DNA of 64,000 bases from Sipunculus nudus (Eukaryota > Annelida > Sipuncula > Golfingiida > Sipunculidae), in NCBI GenBank assembly GCA_026874595.1, contig CM049314.1, forward strand, positions 73,488,300-73,552,299, written 5' to 3'. The position numbers and the translations under genes were made by a program. Below are positions 9,615 to 22,600 of this stretch, piece by piece (positions within the stretch are counted from its first letter, which is position 1; the number at the start of each line of letters is the position of its first letter). Below the pieces are notes generated by a model, which saw only the letters and a list, made by a program, of their open reading frames with translations, made no database searches and was not told where the DNA came from.

Positions 9615-12600
9615 ACTTGATTTGTATAGCCAACATATAATATGTCATGGTGAACTATTAATGTTTCCAAAACCATTTACCAAAGACCACTCAGAACGTC
9701 ATGTTAAAAAAAAATGTAGGCCAAATGGATACATTTTGTGCCCCGTTTGACTCCTTGGTGCTAAAAAGCAAGTTCCTGACCAGTAGCTCACAGAATCTAG
9801 GTCACAATGACATTATTTCAGGTTTCTTAGGAGATTTACATTGGACCTCCTGGATGTAGAGTTAGAAGTTTCTAGATCTAACATAACAGATACAATTTTT
9901 AGCTCAGTTGACTATAAGTCATCTGAGCTATAGTCGTGGTCCTCTGTCCGTCCGTCCATAAGACTGGCACATTTCGACACCATTGGACCTACAAATTCGG
10001 CATTCAGTTAGATGTCCCTAAAATCTCCTACCATGCGGAAAATTGGGTCAATAGGACTTTGTTCCTTCGAGATATTAAGGAAAAACCTCAATTTTTTATT
10101 AGAGATCTATTTTTACACTTCAGGACTGCCTAATATCAAAACCACTCATCTGGTTTTCTTCATATTTACCATAAATATTTCTCTATATAGTTCCTATGTA
10201 CATTGCAGAAATTAAGTCAGTATTATTTAATTTTAAAAAGTTATGGGCCCAAACATAATGGACTTTGTTAAAAAAATCAGGAAAGATATTTGGTCACTTA
10301 AGACCAAAAGTGTTAAAGGTAGGGACTTTTTTCAGTAATACAACTTTAATTAATCAAAATTTAATTGTATACCAAAAATTAGATCAAAGTCTGTTAAATT
10401 TTTTTAAATATTGGCAAAAATATAAAATCGGTACCTTAAATTTTGCCCAACATTGGCCACGGCACGTTTTTTTCCTATAAGTACTGTGGATTTAATTTTC
10501 ACAGCATGTACACATAAGGATTTAATGTTAAAATCTGAAAATTGAAAATAAAAGCTGCAAAATTAGGCTAGTTATTGAATTGTTTTGGAGGCTCTTGTTG
10601 TATTCCCTTACACTGTCAAGCAGTCCACTTTGATGACTGTAGGTCATTCAGTGCACAATACCTATATACTGTGGTTGCCTTTATATCGACGGGGCTGAAT
10701 TTTCGCGGTTTTTGTATTTTAAAAAGTTTCACGGGGTCCTTTTTTCACGCTCTGTCATTAGTCTAGTAGTATATTTTATTATGTATGCTCCCCAGGCTGT
10801 TGGCATAATGTTAGATGTCCCCAAAATCTCCTACCATACCGAAAATTGGGTCATTAGGACTTTGTTCCTTCGAGATATTAAGGAAAAACCTTCGTTTTCC
10901 ATAAAAAAGCCATTGTTACACTTCAAGGCTGCCTAATATCAAAACCTCTGATCTGTTTTTGATCATATTTAGTATTCACATTCTTTCATACATTTTCTAT
11001 GAACATACCAAAAATTAGGTCAATATTGGGTATTATTTTGAAGTTATAGGCCAAAATATAATGCAATTTTTAAAAAATCAGGAAATATATTTACTCACCT
11101 TACATGAGAATTGCTGAACCTAGAGACTTTTTCCAGGAATATAAATTTATTCTTATTCTATACTATGATACATTTTAGGTTTTGTATTGTACCACCAGGG
11201 TAACAATGATTAAAGTGTACATTTAATTGTGTCCACAAAGTGGTGTATTGCTATGAACGTGTGAATGTTCATCAGATAAGTAATTCCTTACTTCAGAAGA
11301 GTAAAAACTTCACCAGGTGTGAAATTGACTATTAATTCCAGTAATAAATTAAAACTGGGATAGTAATTAGCACAATGATATTGTTTGTCCCTCATTCAAC
11401 CAACAGTGTGTATACTTTATTTGAAAAGATGTTTTATTTTATCAAATTTACTGAATCTTTTTTTTTATTTTGGTGAATAAAATTAAGCATGTACTGAAAA
11501 CTCCAATGTGCAAAACTTTTTAATAGTGATTCAAGGAATATTCTTGTAGATGCCATGTTGTGGCATTATTTTCTTTTAAATTCAGTTTAAACATTTATGA
11601 TTTAAAAATAATAAAATATATGTGTATGCATAATATGACCCAATATGAGCTACACTCTGGATATATAATGATTGCAACTTTTGCAACAATTCTAATATTT
11701 TAACTTATAGTTTGTTTTATTACTCTGTATATATAATGATTGCAACTTTTGCAACAATTCTAATATTTTAACTTATATTTTCAGTTTTTTTATTAAAAAT
11801 TAATAAAACCTGTAAATAAAAAAATGATTCAGATAAAAACTTCTTAATGGAAAAAGTGGATATGCTAAAAAAATAGGCTTATATATAAACTTAAATGCAT
11901 TATTCCCTTGAAAGTGAAATAAAAGTATTAGTCCATTCTGTTCACTTGCCTGTCCATCTGTAAATTTTCATATGCATCACAGTATCTCCAAAAACTTTTA
12001 CTGTTTTTCTTCATGACAGTCTTGTCAGAGTATTAGTTTGCAATCATATATTTAGAACTTTACTATAACCAAGTAGGAGGGCCCCTTTCCTCTTAGCTTT
12101 TCATATTCTTATATAAATGAAAAACATTACAATAGAATATTTCTACATCCACCTTTGTGCTGCCCTCACTTTTCCCTTCTCCAAACCCCATCCCAAAGTC
12201 AGCCTCAGTAAGCAAGAACAAGATGAATCAGATATATTCATACTTTAATATTTTGTATAACTATTCGTCCATAGGTACCTATGTACATGCCAGAAATTAT
12301 GTCAATATTGTGTAATATGTAGACATAGTGGGCATCACAATAATGTACCTTGTCAAGATTGAAGAGATATTGTGTCATACAGTCACAAGTTCATAAATCA
12401 CTTCATCAGCATAGTTAATCATAACATCATATCTGTCAAATTGAAAGCTTGCAGACTACCATACACTTTAGATCCTTCAACAAATAGCCTTATCATCATT
12501 CTACTACTGCTTATTACTGCTGTCATTGCATTCATATTTGCTCAAATATATCACAATTTTCAACCCCTCCTAAATAAATAAAAAATAAACCACTATATTT

Positions 12601-12757
12601 TCCTCTATTAATCCATCAGTCAGTTAATTTCATTTATCATTTACTCACATATTACATTACATTCCTTTATAATAGCCCAACATGTCCATGATATTCATAA
12701 GCTTTATCGACTCGATATAGTATCACAGTGGAGAAACATTTATAGTCCAATCACGAT
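9615..12757. repeat. Repeat-derived intergenic region with a hairpin start and an 803-bp-spaced duplication
   Basis: At 9898-9960 TTTTTAGCTCAGTTGAC, ATCTGAGCTATAG and GTCCGTCCGTCC repeat the hairpin-plus-GTCC start seen at 6255. About 250 bases from 9980 are repeated from 10790 (GATGTCCC..AAATCTCCTAC at 10011 and 10814, then GACTTTGTTCCTTCGAGATA in both). A 55-bp direct repeat occurs at 11654-11708 and 11722-11777. No gene is seen. Confidence 0.55.
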
Positions 12758-13830
12758 CAGCTGAGCGCCGTGACCCATGGGTCCCTTTTTGCTTTGTCTG
12801 ACTGTTTTGGTGCTCAAAAATCAATGGACGCTGGGCAGCGAGGAAAGGTCAGAGGTCAACCAAAAATGAGGGGCAGCAGTTCACATGTGACCTGATGATA
12901 AACCTGATTCGCTAAAAATGCAAATGTTTTTTTAAACAGTTGAAAGATATAGTTCCAATAATCTGGGAATTCTGCATCTAGACATTGTGTCTAGACGTCT
13001 AGACGCTGTGTCTAGACGTCTAGACACATTGTCTAGACACCCGCAGGAGCCAGGTCAGTTGCCATGGTGATGTCTGGACCCCGCCTGTTTGTACTGAGTG
13101 ACCTCTTGACTTGGCTGCTAAAACTCAGCATGTTGTTAAATCTGTTTTCAAACACAGAAAGCCTTTTTCAATTGGCTACAATGCTTTTTTAAGGCTGTAT
13201 TTACCCAGTCTATTCTTATAAAACTGGCAGAACCCTACCATAGAATAATTCTTGTAAAGTTTAAACCTATCAGCTTAACAGTTTCATCATAAATCAGTGT
13301 GAAAGCTAGAAGAGTTTAAAATTACATTTTTGCTTGTAAAAAAACATCAATGTAGGTGGTGCCACCAATACCTCAATATCAGATATGACATATGTGACAA
13401 ACATTGGTATAAAATTTGGTGATTGTAGCTCTAGCCTTTTCTGAGATTTTAATTTTAGTTTTCTTTTTTGGACAGATGACTAAGTTCAACCTCCCGTAAC
13501 TCAGCCAAAAATCTCTGAAATGGAGCCATTCAAACAAACTTGAGAGAGATCGTTCCAGGGACCATTTCTGTGAAATATTGGTCAATTTGCCTGGACAGTT
13601 TCAGAGAAGAAGATTTTTAAAGCTTTTTTTAGCTTTTTCCCTATAAAATCTAAGAAAATTCAGTTAGAAAAAAAATAAACAAAATCTGATAGAGTTTTTC
13701 AGATGACTGATTATTTGCAAAAAAATTTGGTGATGCAAGCTTCTGCTGTTTTTGAGATAGCTAACGTTAACGTACAGACGACGCATGACGCTGCACCATC
13801 ACATAAGCTCACAGGTTCGCTAAAAAGTTG
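12758..13830. repeat. Repeat element with CATGGG hairpin, long TCTAGA palindrome and GGTGGTGCCACC core
   Basis: It begins with TCAGCTGAGCGCCGTGACCC followed by ATGGGTCCC, the same end motif as 9588-9614. It contains an imperfect 61-bp palindrome (12977-13037), GGTGGTGCCACC at 13355-13366, and near its right end a GACGACGCATGACGC stretch before AAGCTCAC, typical of mollusc-type dispersed repeats. No coding sequence is seen. Confidence 0.45.
12977..13037. repeat. Imperfect 61-bp palindrome of TCTAGA blocks
   Basis: The segment starts and ends with TCTAGA and contains GTCTAGACGTCTAGAC twice (each a perfect 16-bp palindrome). It reads almost the same on both strands, with mismatches only around the centre and two flanking positions. 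Confidence 0.85.
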
Positions 13831-14534
13831 CAGCTAACAGCAGAGTTTAAAACTTCAGTAATTTAAATTGTCATTTTGCTCCAACTTCATTGACAACACA
13901 AGTCATGTTTACAAACATAATTTATTTCTCTAGAAAAAATGTCATGTACATGGTGCAGCTATATACAACTATACACACAGTGAAAGACAAACAGTCCTCA
14001 AGTCTTCCATACTCAATTATCTCAGATCAACTTACAGAGGACCGACCTCTCAACATGTGGCCAAGCCACATCCCGTAGTAATTTTTGCTAAGGAATAACA
14101 ATATACCACACCCCTTGGGTTTGTTGCTAAGGAGCTGGCAAACATGAATATGCATGGTTTTTAAGCTGACCTTGCATTTTGATTATTTTTGTCAGAAATC
14201 CTCAAAAATAGAAAAAAAAATATCACTGGGAAACAATGTCAAATAATTTTGCAATTGCGAAAAAGCAAGAACCTAGCAGTAAAAATTATTCTTTAAAAGA
14301 ACATGGGGTGACCTGCTCGGGATGACTGACACCTCAAACTAATGTATGGTGTATTCACTGATTCAATTTTTGCTGGTTTGATACTTGTAATGTTTAATTT
14401 ACCGAGTGTAACAACTCACTTTAATAAAACAAACCATTTTAGTCTAAGTTTCAAGCCCTGAGGTTTAAGTTAAATTACTACCGTGTAATACTGCCTTGTG
14501 TCGAACCTCATAAGTTGAAGCTTTACTGTGTCTG

Positions 14535-14539
<5 letters not shown>

Positions 14540-14601
<62 letters not shown>
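14540..14601. repeat. (TA)n microsatellite
   Basis: About 30 uninterrupted TA units. Confidence 0.97.
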
Positions 14602-14604
<3 letters not shown>

Positions 14605-17600
14605 ACTCAGACCTACATTGGCAATTAAATGCAAAAGCAATACATTTATCTATTCTTGGTCTGAAAGGATGATATGGAAATAATTTTCAGTGCACATATT
14701 TTGCTCTTCACTTGTGTGACATTCTCAGAGGACATCATCAAATTATTCAACTAAATGGTCCATTCCCATTAAGAAATATGCTTCATCACTTAGACGTTAT
14801 GCTGCTGAAAATCTTACCTATAAAGTCACATTGAAATCCTAATAAATTGTGATAAATATAATGGTATGTGAAATTACCTATTACAAATTTGCCATTTTAA
14901 ATTTTCCTACATCTTTCCAAGTTAAGATATAATGGCTACCTCTGCTGCATACTGATGAATATTCATGAAATTCATTGAGGGAAAACATTAATGGTGCAGT
15001 GGTTGTCACCAGAGCCACCTGTAGACTGGGAATTCCAGAACATTACTGTTTCGAGTTCATTGTGCTCCGACCTGAATGAATACATGATGATATGCACAAG
15101 TTTGTACAGTTACCTGATGGACCCCAAAGTGTTCTTATGTAACTACAGAGGAACCTGTCTGAGAGACCACCAATATAACAAGACCACCTGTCTATCAAGA
15201 CCACCCTTGAGTTAACCAAAAGTATTCACATTTGTTGTAACTGACCTGTCTATACTGTAACTTGCAACCTCATTAATTGTTCTGTGGTATGGTAAGATCT
15301 GGTTCTGAGATGTCAAAGGTTTTCAAATTAATTAAAAATAAGATTAAATATCACAAGAACTAAATCTATATCTGATCAAGCATTTTGAAATTATCATAAA
15401 TAATCATAAATCTCAATAACAATTGGGCCTGCATTATTTGTGATCTTGATAAAACTCCACATAAAATCTGTATCACTTATTGTGCATAAGAGAAATTGAC
15501 CTTTAAAAACAAAAAATTAGGAATCATATTTGCACGATTAAAGTTAATTAAAATTGCATTCTCTTTATCAGGCATTAATCCTTGCTGTATGCTGTTTTGA
15601 GGAGATGAAAATCTGAGTGTTATATATTCTTTGGTAATTATATCTCCAAATTCATCTTGAACAAAACATGTATGTTGTCACCTATGTCTGTATGTTTGTC
15701 TGTTAGCAGGATCATGAAAAAAAAGCACTTATTTTTATGAAACTTCATTGTATGATGGGACATGCAGAATAGCCAACCAAATATTCATTCAGACGTTAAC
15801 TATCAAACACTTGATGATAATCCTTTCAAGATAGTCCTTAACCTGACAAGAATGTCCATATAAGACCATGCAAAAAAATTACTGGATTTGCTGCTCCCAT
15901 TTTTTTGTGGCAATTTTTTTTAATGAAGACCAGGTCCTGGGTAATTTTGCAAATTTGTGTTATTGCAGGAATTCTGTTAATAATTCTTAATGGTATGGAA
16001 AATGGACAAACTTTTGTGCTGATCATATGAACCATTTCAACCACTGGAGCTAATTTTTGTATTTTCTAGAAAAGCTGACACAATCACACCTGCTCCCATC
16101 ATATTTTTGCCCCTGAAGTCTGAAGAATAAATTCCTTCTGAATTACATTTAGTGAAGATTTTTTCCTTAATACACAAATGATCAAGTTCACAGAGAGACA
16201 AACAGACAGACAGGGCTGATAAAAACATCCCCCCTTAAGTATAATGGAGAGACAGTGACCAACTCTTCTTTAAGATCATACTCATAGTTACAGATCCCTT
16301 TCATGCAAATCTTGATAAGACACAAATTAAATGCTGAATTAGAATTTCCTTGCCAAATTTAATGAAGTCAAGGTTAAATTTATTTTGAAGAGGGGGGGGG
16401 GGGGGTCACAGTAACCAATTTATAGATGTGAATATTTAAGCACAGTGTTTAAAGACATCAAGCCATAATTTTAGAAAATGAAAAGACAAATGGAAAAAAT
16501 ACAGTAGGTTGCCTGTAATATATATCATTGTGCAAGTATTATTTATGAGTTAACATTTCTCTGTGGTACACATTGTGTAAGGGTGTAACTTGACTGGGCA
16601 GTCATTGCCTTTAGACATAAACAATTGTGGCCCTGGCAGAGACACTTTAATGTTATTTGATAATCAATATTTTAACCACTGTATTTATGACCAGTCAACA
16701 ATTGGTGGCACTACTCCCACCTGGTGAGCAAAGGGAAAACTACACCAGGATCAAAGACATTATCTGAAAGTTTAGAACTTGAAGTTACATGCATTGGTTT
16801 TATATTATGATAATAAACAAATGGATGCACAATTAGTTGTCATTTTGATATTTTTACAATCTCACCCATCTATGAAATTCAGATTTCAAATTGTTGTGTT
16901 ATTCTGTTAAGACATAACCAGACTTACCGGTACAACTGCCACTAGGGGCAGTTTTCAAATGTGTGACCTCTGGTTTTGATTGCAGCAAGCACTCACCAAG
17001 GTTCACTACATGTGCTGCCATCTATTGGCAAAACTGCTAATAAACTGTCAGTGCTATTGTTGTAGATTCAGAAATCTGTATGAACTTGACGCTGCTTGAC
17101 TTTGTGTTTTACAGTAGTTTGTTGTGTTATTTTGATTTGGCTCTAGATCTATTAACAAATGATCTTGGGTAAAGTATGCAGATTTCAACACACAAAAACT
17201 TGCTATGAATGCATAGAACTATTTTCATACCAAAGAGTGACAATTTTATAATGATCTGAAAAGTCACCATTGTGTTTCAGGATAGAACACTTTGTAAAAG
17301 TTCCTGTATTAGGAAACTAAATGACCAGCTCATTTTGTTATATGACAATTTGACATGGGCTTTTATAGCAGCTGCTACTACACAAGTCCCTTTCTTAACA
17401 CAAAATGCTACTTTCTAATTGAAGATATGATCAGTGATAATCCCATTATGGACTGGTACATATAACTACAGGTATTTTAAACCAGTCAATTTCAAGCGTC
17501 TGATTTAAAAATGTTCACAACCTCACAGAATCACACTCAAAACTGGCACCTGAAACTCCCTTGTATGGCTAAGCTCTCCGAAGCCAGACATGTTGCATAA

Positions 17601-18879
17601 TAATTTTCAGACCTAACGATTCTCATTATCTCAAGTGATCAATATTTCTGAATCGTTGGTACCTGCTGACCTGTCTGTACTGAATTCTACTGTCCAATTT
17701 TATCTGACCAAAGGATACATTTAACATATACAGAGAAACCTCCATTTACAAGAACTTTCTTATTAAAGACAACCTCTCTATTGCAGACACTTAAGGTGCT
17801 CCCCTGTTTAAGCACTTCTATCAAGAATGCTTGAGACAGTCCCATGACAAATAGAGTCATCTATAACCTCTGTAATATGAACAAAAATCCAGGTCCCTTC
17901 TTTCACTGTCTGTAATAGGAAGGTTCAACTGTATATGAACCAAAGTTGTGAAGATGAACAAGGTAGCATGATCTGTAAGTTTAAAATTTTTTAATATTAT
18001 TCTTTTTAAGGTATAATCTGTCATACATAATAATTCTGTGAGAAACACTGCATTTAAATTTCTGAGATCACAGCAATTAACTGATCCCTTACACAGAGCG
18101 AATCACAGTAATTCCCAGAAACAAAAGCTTATTGCAAAAATGAGAACAAACATAAACAGCCTCAATAGCAGAACTTTAAATAATAAAACACAATAAAATG
18201 TGCACTGGTCTATTTTTAATATAAGCACAGCATTTAAAATAATCACTTCTGTTCAAATTGTACGGGAAAATCTAGGTCTGGTTGATTCAATTTTGCCATT
18301 CTATTTATCTGCATGATGAAATCTATTTCTGGTATATGTGCGCAAGAGATTACAATCATAGTGGTTAAAATGTTAGAACCCATGTCATGTATATTAATTA
18401 AAATGAATATTCATGACTATTCTGAATATTCATGACTCTTCTCTACATTTGGAGCCTTCTTTTGTAGTGCTGGTCTAAAATTTGTTTAATGCAGCATTCA
18501 GTCATTTAAAAAAGCTTAACTTTATTCAAATTATAAGAATACTTTATATGAAATATTTTAAGAATTTGTTTTTACACCTTTTACATCATTTATATAAAAG
18601 AAATTCTTTTAAACTTTTTACTTCCTACAAATTGTATAAATGACAGCCATTTTTGAGTTATTTTATTTTTAACTTATTTCAATTATTTAAGCATTTCAGG
18701 AGATCCTGCTTCAAACAAGTCAATAATTTGTTTCCATATAGACATGTAAGTGAGATCATTTCATCATTCATGTGTACAAATATAACATCCATAATACAGT
18801 CCACCACAGTACACCCACTGCTAGGCCGGTATGTGTTCATTCCCACTGATGTGTTTGTTCATGATTTAACTCAACTAAT

Positions 18880-19115
18880 CAGGAACTGAATCGCATGAAA
18901 TTTTCCGGTTTATAAGGGATTGGCCAATGAAGGAAAGATCAGATTTAGGTGTGGATCCTGCACATGATCTGGATTCAGGAGCGTCATCAAGAAATAGTCA
19001 CAAATCTACAATCACTAATGCATGTATAAATCCTGGGAATATAGGCTGAATAAGTGAATGGCGGAGGCTTGCATTCATTAGAGTGCAGATTTCTAGTTTT
19101 TTTATTCAATTAAAA
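18880..19115. repeat. Dispersed repeat, second copy at about 1320-1585
   Basis: Shares with 1320-1585 the start GCATGAAATTTTCC / TCATGAAATTTCC, a middle GATCTGGAT segment, and the end GGAGGCTTGCATTC followed by TTAGAGTGCAGATTTCTAGT. Both copies are on the same strand and diverged, which fits an old interspersed element. Confidence 0.65.
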
Positions 19116-19485
19116 ATCAAAGGTAGGTTTTACATCTCCTGGGTATTTAAAATGTTGTGACATATTCTAATTAAAACATACATTTTTGCTGTGAAATATG
19201 CACATGGCATAACCATAGTAACAATCAGTGGGTAACAAATGGTGGAATGGACTACAGACATCTTTGAAACAATCTTTCACTGATCACAGAATAATTAAAT
19301 ATCTTCATTAAACTATAGGTGGTTTAAATCGGTAACATCGACCACCTTAAGTTTAATGATTAGAGAACATCACAAAAAGAACAGTAATGCAGAGAAAAAC
19401 TTGACAAAACCAGGGACACTGCGGGTTTAAAATGCTGAACATGGTAAAATTCTGGGCCCTGATAGTGAATGAGATTTCCGTATTA

Positions 19486-19697
19486 TCACCTGGCAGCTAC
19501 TTTTTCTATCGCTGGTGTAGAAGTCCGGTGTTTTTTAAGTTCTGTTTTCACCACAGTTTGCTCAAACTGTTTTAACATTTGGATGAGCGTCCGTCTTTTG
19601 AAACGCGCTGCTTCATGGATGATGTCATGCAATAATATCCGTTTTGTCTCCAACGGTCCCTGGATTGAGTTAAGATGTTGGAAAAGATTATCATATT
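19486..19697 (-). CDS. INTS6: INTS6 exon 20, end of the C-terminal domain and stop
   Basis: Encodes KYDNLFQHLNSIQGPLETKR, ILLHDIIHEAARFKRRTLIQ and a short tail ending VAAR, with TGA at 19488-19486. This matches the INTS6/SAGE1/DDX26B C-terminal helical domain. Confidence 0.94.
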
Positions 19698-22600
19698 CTG
19701 AAATGAAACAAACAGTATTAATTACAGCTAATACCACAACTACTATATCAGTTCTAATAATACTGTGACTACAACTACTACTACCAATAATAATAAGAAT
19801 AAGATTTAGAATTAATGTTGTTCTTGCCAAAATTAATATTTTTTTTAAAAACTTCCATGACTTTTTAAAAGTAATGGGCCTGAATTTTTTACACAGTATT
19901 TAAATAATCACTGCAATTTATTCTTTATTTACAGTTAAAGAAATATTTGCTTAGGTAAATTTTACAGTTCTGTTGGCTGAAACATCAAAACTGTGAGGAC
20001 ACCTTCAAATATATTTGTCTACTGTACTACAGCTTTGGATGGATTCTTCGAACCATGCAAGATGATTTGCAGAGATAATTTTCAAAACATTATTCTGTTT
20101 TATAATTTTCTTTTATTTTTAGTTATTATTATTTTTACACTGACAATTCTTTGGAAAGAATAGTAACAAGAAGAAAACAGAAAGAATTATTTTTCTGACA
20201 GAGAGAAATCAGAAGAATTACTTTACTCACTTCTCCCTGGCTTCTTTAATTCTCGGATTATCATCCGTTTGAGCTGAGCATTATGCTCCAATGCAATTTT
20301 TTGTTTTTTATTGTTCACACCCATATGGTTCTGGCCATTATCCAATTCCTGACGTGGGCGGGGCAAAGAGACAGCCCCATCTTCTTCTGTAACATGATTG
20401 GTCAGTGGCTCTTCCTGATCCAGGTGATTGACAATTTCATTTGGTGTTTCATCTATCACCATCTCGTTATCTGAGCCCTCTTCCTGGTCTGACAGCCAGA
20501 CATCTGAAATAAAACACACAAGTCAATGAATACCCAAATATAACATCAAGTCAATGAACATGCAAATATAACATCAAGTCAATGAATATGCAAATATAAC
20601 ATCAAGTTAATGAATATGCAAATATAACATCAAGTCAATGAACATGCATATATAACATCAAGTCAATGAATATGCAAATATAACATCAAGTTAATAAATA
20701 TGCAAATATAGCAGATATAATTTAAGTTTCTTTTGAAGAAGACGTGACCATGAAGTATGCAGTATCCCCTTTAAATAATAGCCTTGGGAATAATTGTTAA
20801 AACATTGTACCTAGGAAGTTGATTCTTCTATCACAATGTTAGGAAACATTATCTATTTATTCCAATATTGAGCTGAGAACCAGTCTATCTTCATGACAGG
20901 TGCCTCCAAAATTAGAATGCCGTGTATTGCTCTCACCTGGTGGTTGTTCGGTTTTTATTTTGTCTGGTGGGACTTCTTTTGGGATGGGTGACTGGGGTGG
21001 CTGAACTGCGTCTGCTGGTGGAGTGATTGGTCGACGAACCGGGAAGTCTTTTGGCAGTGGACCTTGTAGGAAGAAATATACAATCCATCAATACATATAA
21101 TGCATTAAATGTTCACAGGAAACTAATGTCAGGTTTGGTAGGAGAACTTGCCCAGAGAAATTTAAATGCAAAATTACAAGCCCATAGCTCCATCAGTTAT
21201 GACATATATCCAGTCAACTGATATATGGTCCAATACCTTACCCAACAGGAAGCCAAGTCTAACATTTAACATAAATTTTGCTGCACCATTTGAGGAATGT
21301 TACTGGACAAAAATTAGTTGCATGGCATTGATTTGTTTGCTCGTCACATTATTTAACCAATAGCTTCAACTGAAAGTTCAACCACATCTAACTGGTTCAC
21401 TGTTTGGAATTTTATTTCATTTACAGCTTGAAAATAAATTTCATGAGAGAATGTCTGTTTATCTTCATGTAAAAATAATTTTTTAAATGCATATCATCTA
21501 GAGTTAAGTATCTCAGTATGTGTTGTATAATTACAGCCTTACTATACACAGAATAAGATATCACTGTCACATGGTGCTACCTGGTTTTCTTTTTCGAGGA
21601 CCTGGTGAGCCAGGTGGGGAGTCTGACGAGGATATTGACGATGAACGATTTCGTTTTTGTTTTGTATTTTCTCCTGGCATCGCCTCATCTGCCTCATCAA
21701 TCATAAGATTCTGCAATGGAAACAGGAAACAATTATAATAATAACAGAAACAAAGATATAAAGAATATTAGCAAATGCCTTAATTTTTTAATGCTTACTT
21801 TACTATTACTATGTACACCTGCAGAGTTCCATTCCTGGCATCAACCAGGCTCGGTTTACTACTCCTGCAGGTCCAGGGTGTCTCATCCCCATTGCACAGT
21901 CAAAAAACTGAGGAACCCCCGAAAGGCGCATTCGTTTGTGGGTGAAACATAACTGTGGGGCACAGTCTCCCCACTGGCCTGCACAGTGCTCAACCTGGGT
22001 GCAGGCAGACCGTGGAAAATCTCATCGCCTCAGCTGAGATTCAAACTCGTGATCCTCCAGCTTTGAGCCCAGTGCTCTTCTCCTGAGCCACAGAAGCCTG
22101 TATGTTCCAACTAGTATTCATCATTTTGACTTCCACACTCTGGCAGCCATTGAACCCTTGACTTTAAATTCCACAGCCAATTGCCTTTAAAACTAGGGTA
22201 TGGTCTACCCCTCCCTTTGTTAAGTTCACTGATAAGCAGGATTTGGTTTCTGCCTGAAAGGGCTCATATTTCAGAGTTGATATAAGCACATAATATTTAC
22301 ATCATTCAAGACTAAAGGCACCCCATTCCCAAGTATGGTTTTATTCATACGCCAGACCACTTTTTTAATTCTGGCTAAGACTCCTGTACATGATGAAAGA
22401 AAGTTATGCACTGAACACAAACGATGGACAGTCGTGTATGCCCACCTTGTTGACTTTGAAGGGGTTGCCAAACGTGTGTAATCTGGCAGGTTGCGTCTCA
22501 AGCTCTCTGAGCGGCTGAGGTAACCTTTTAAGCACTTCTTGGTAATTTCCCATTTGTTGGACTGGAACGCTGTGTCGCTGATCTGTAACAGAGTCAAACC

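Larger units (their letters stand above)
13831..19485. other. Intergenic, no gene recognised
   Basis: AT-rich sequence with a (TA)n microsatellite, a G homopolymer run at 16392-16405, two fragments resembling MITE ends (around 15148-15210 and 17738-17800, sharing AACCTCCATTTACAAGAAC-like wording), and a dispersed repeat at 18880-19115. Short ORFs are AT-rich and show no family motifs. TTTATT at 19101-19106 (AATAAA on the minus strand) could serve the INTS6 transcript. Confidence 0.45.

Noticed and set aside
14991-15215. 74-codon frame with several Cys near a MITE-like fragment
   Set aside because: The region resembles a dispersed repeat (AAGACCACCTGTCTATCAAG wording); there is no signal peptide or family match.
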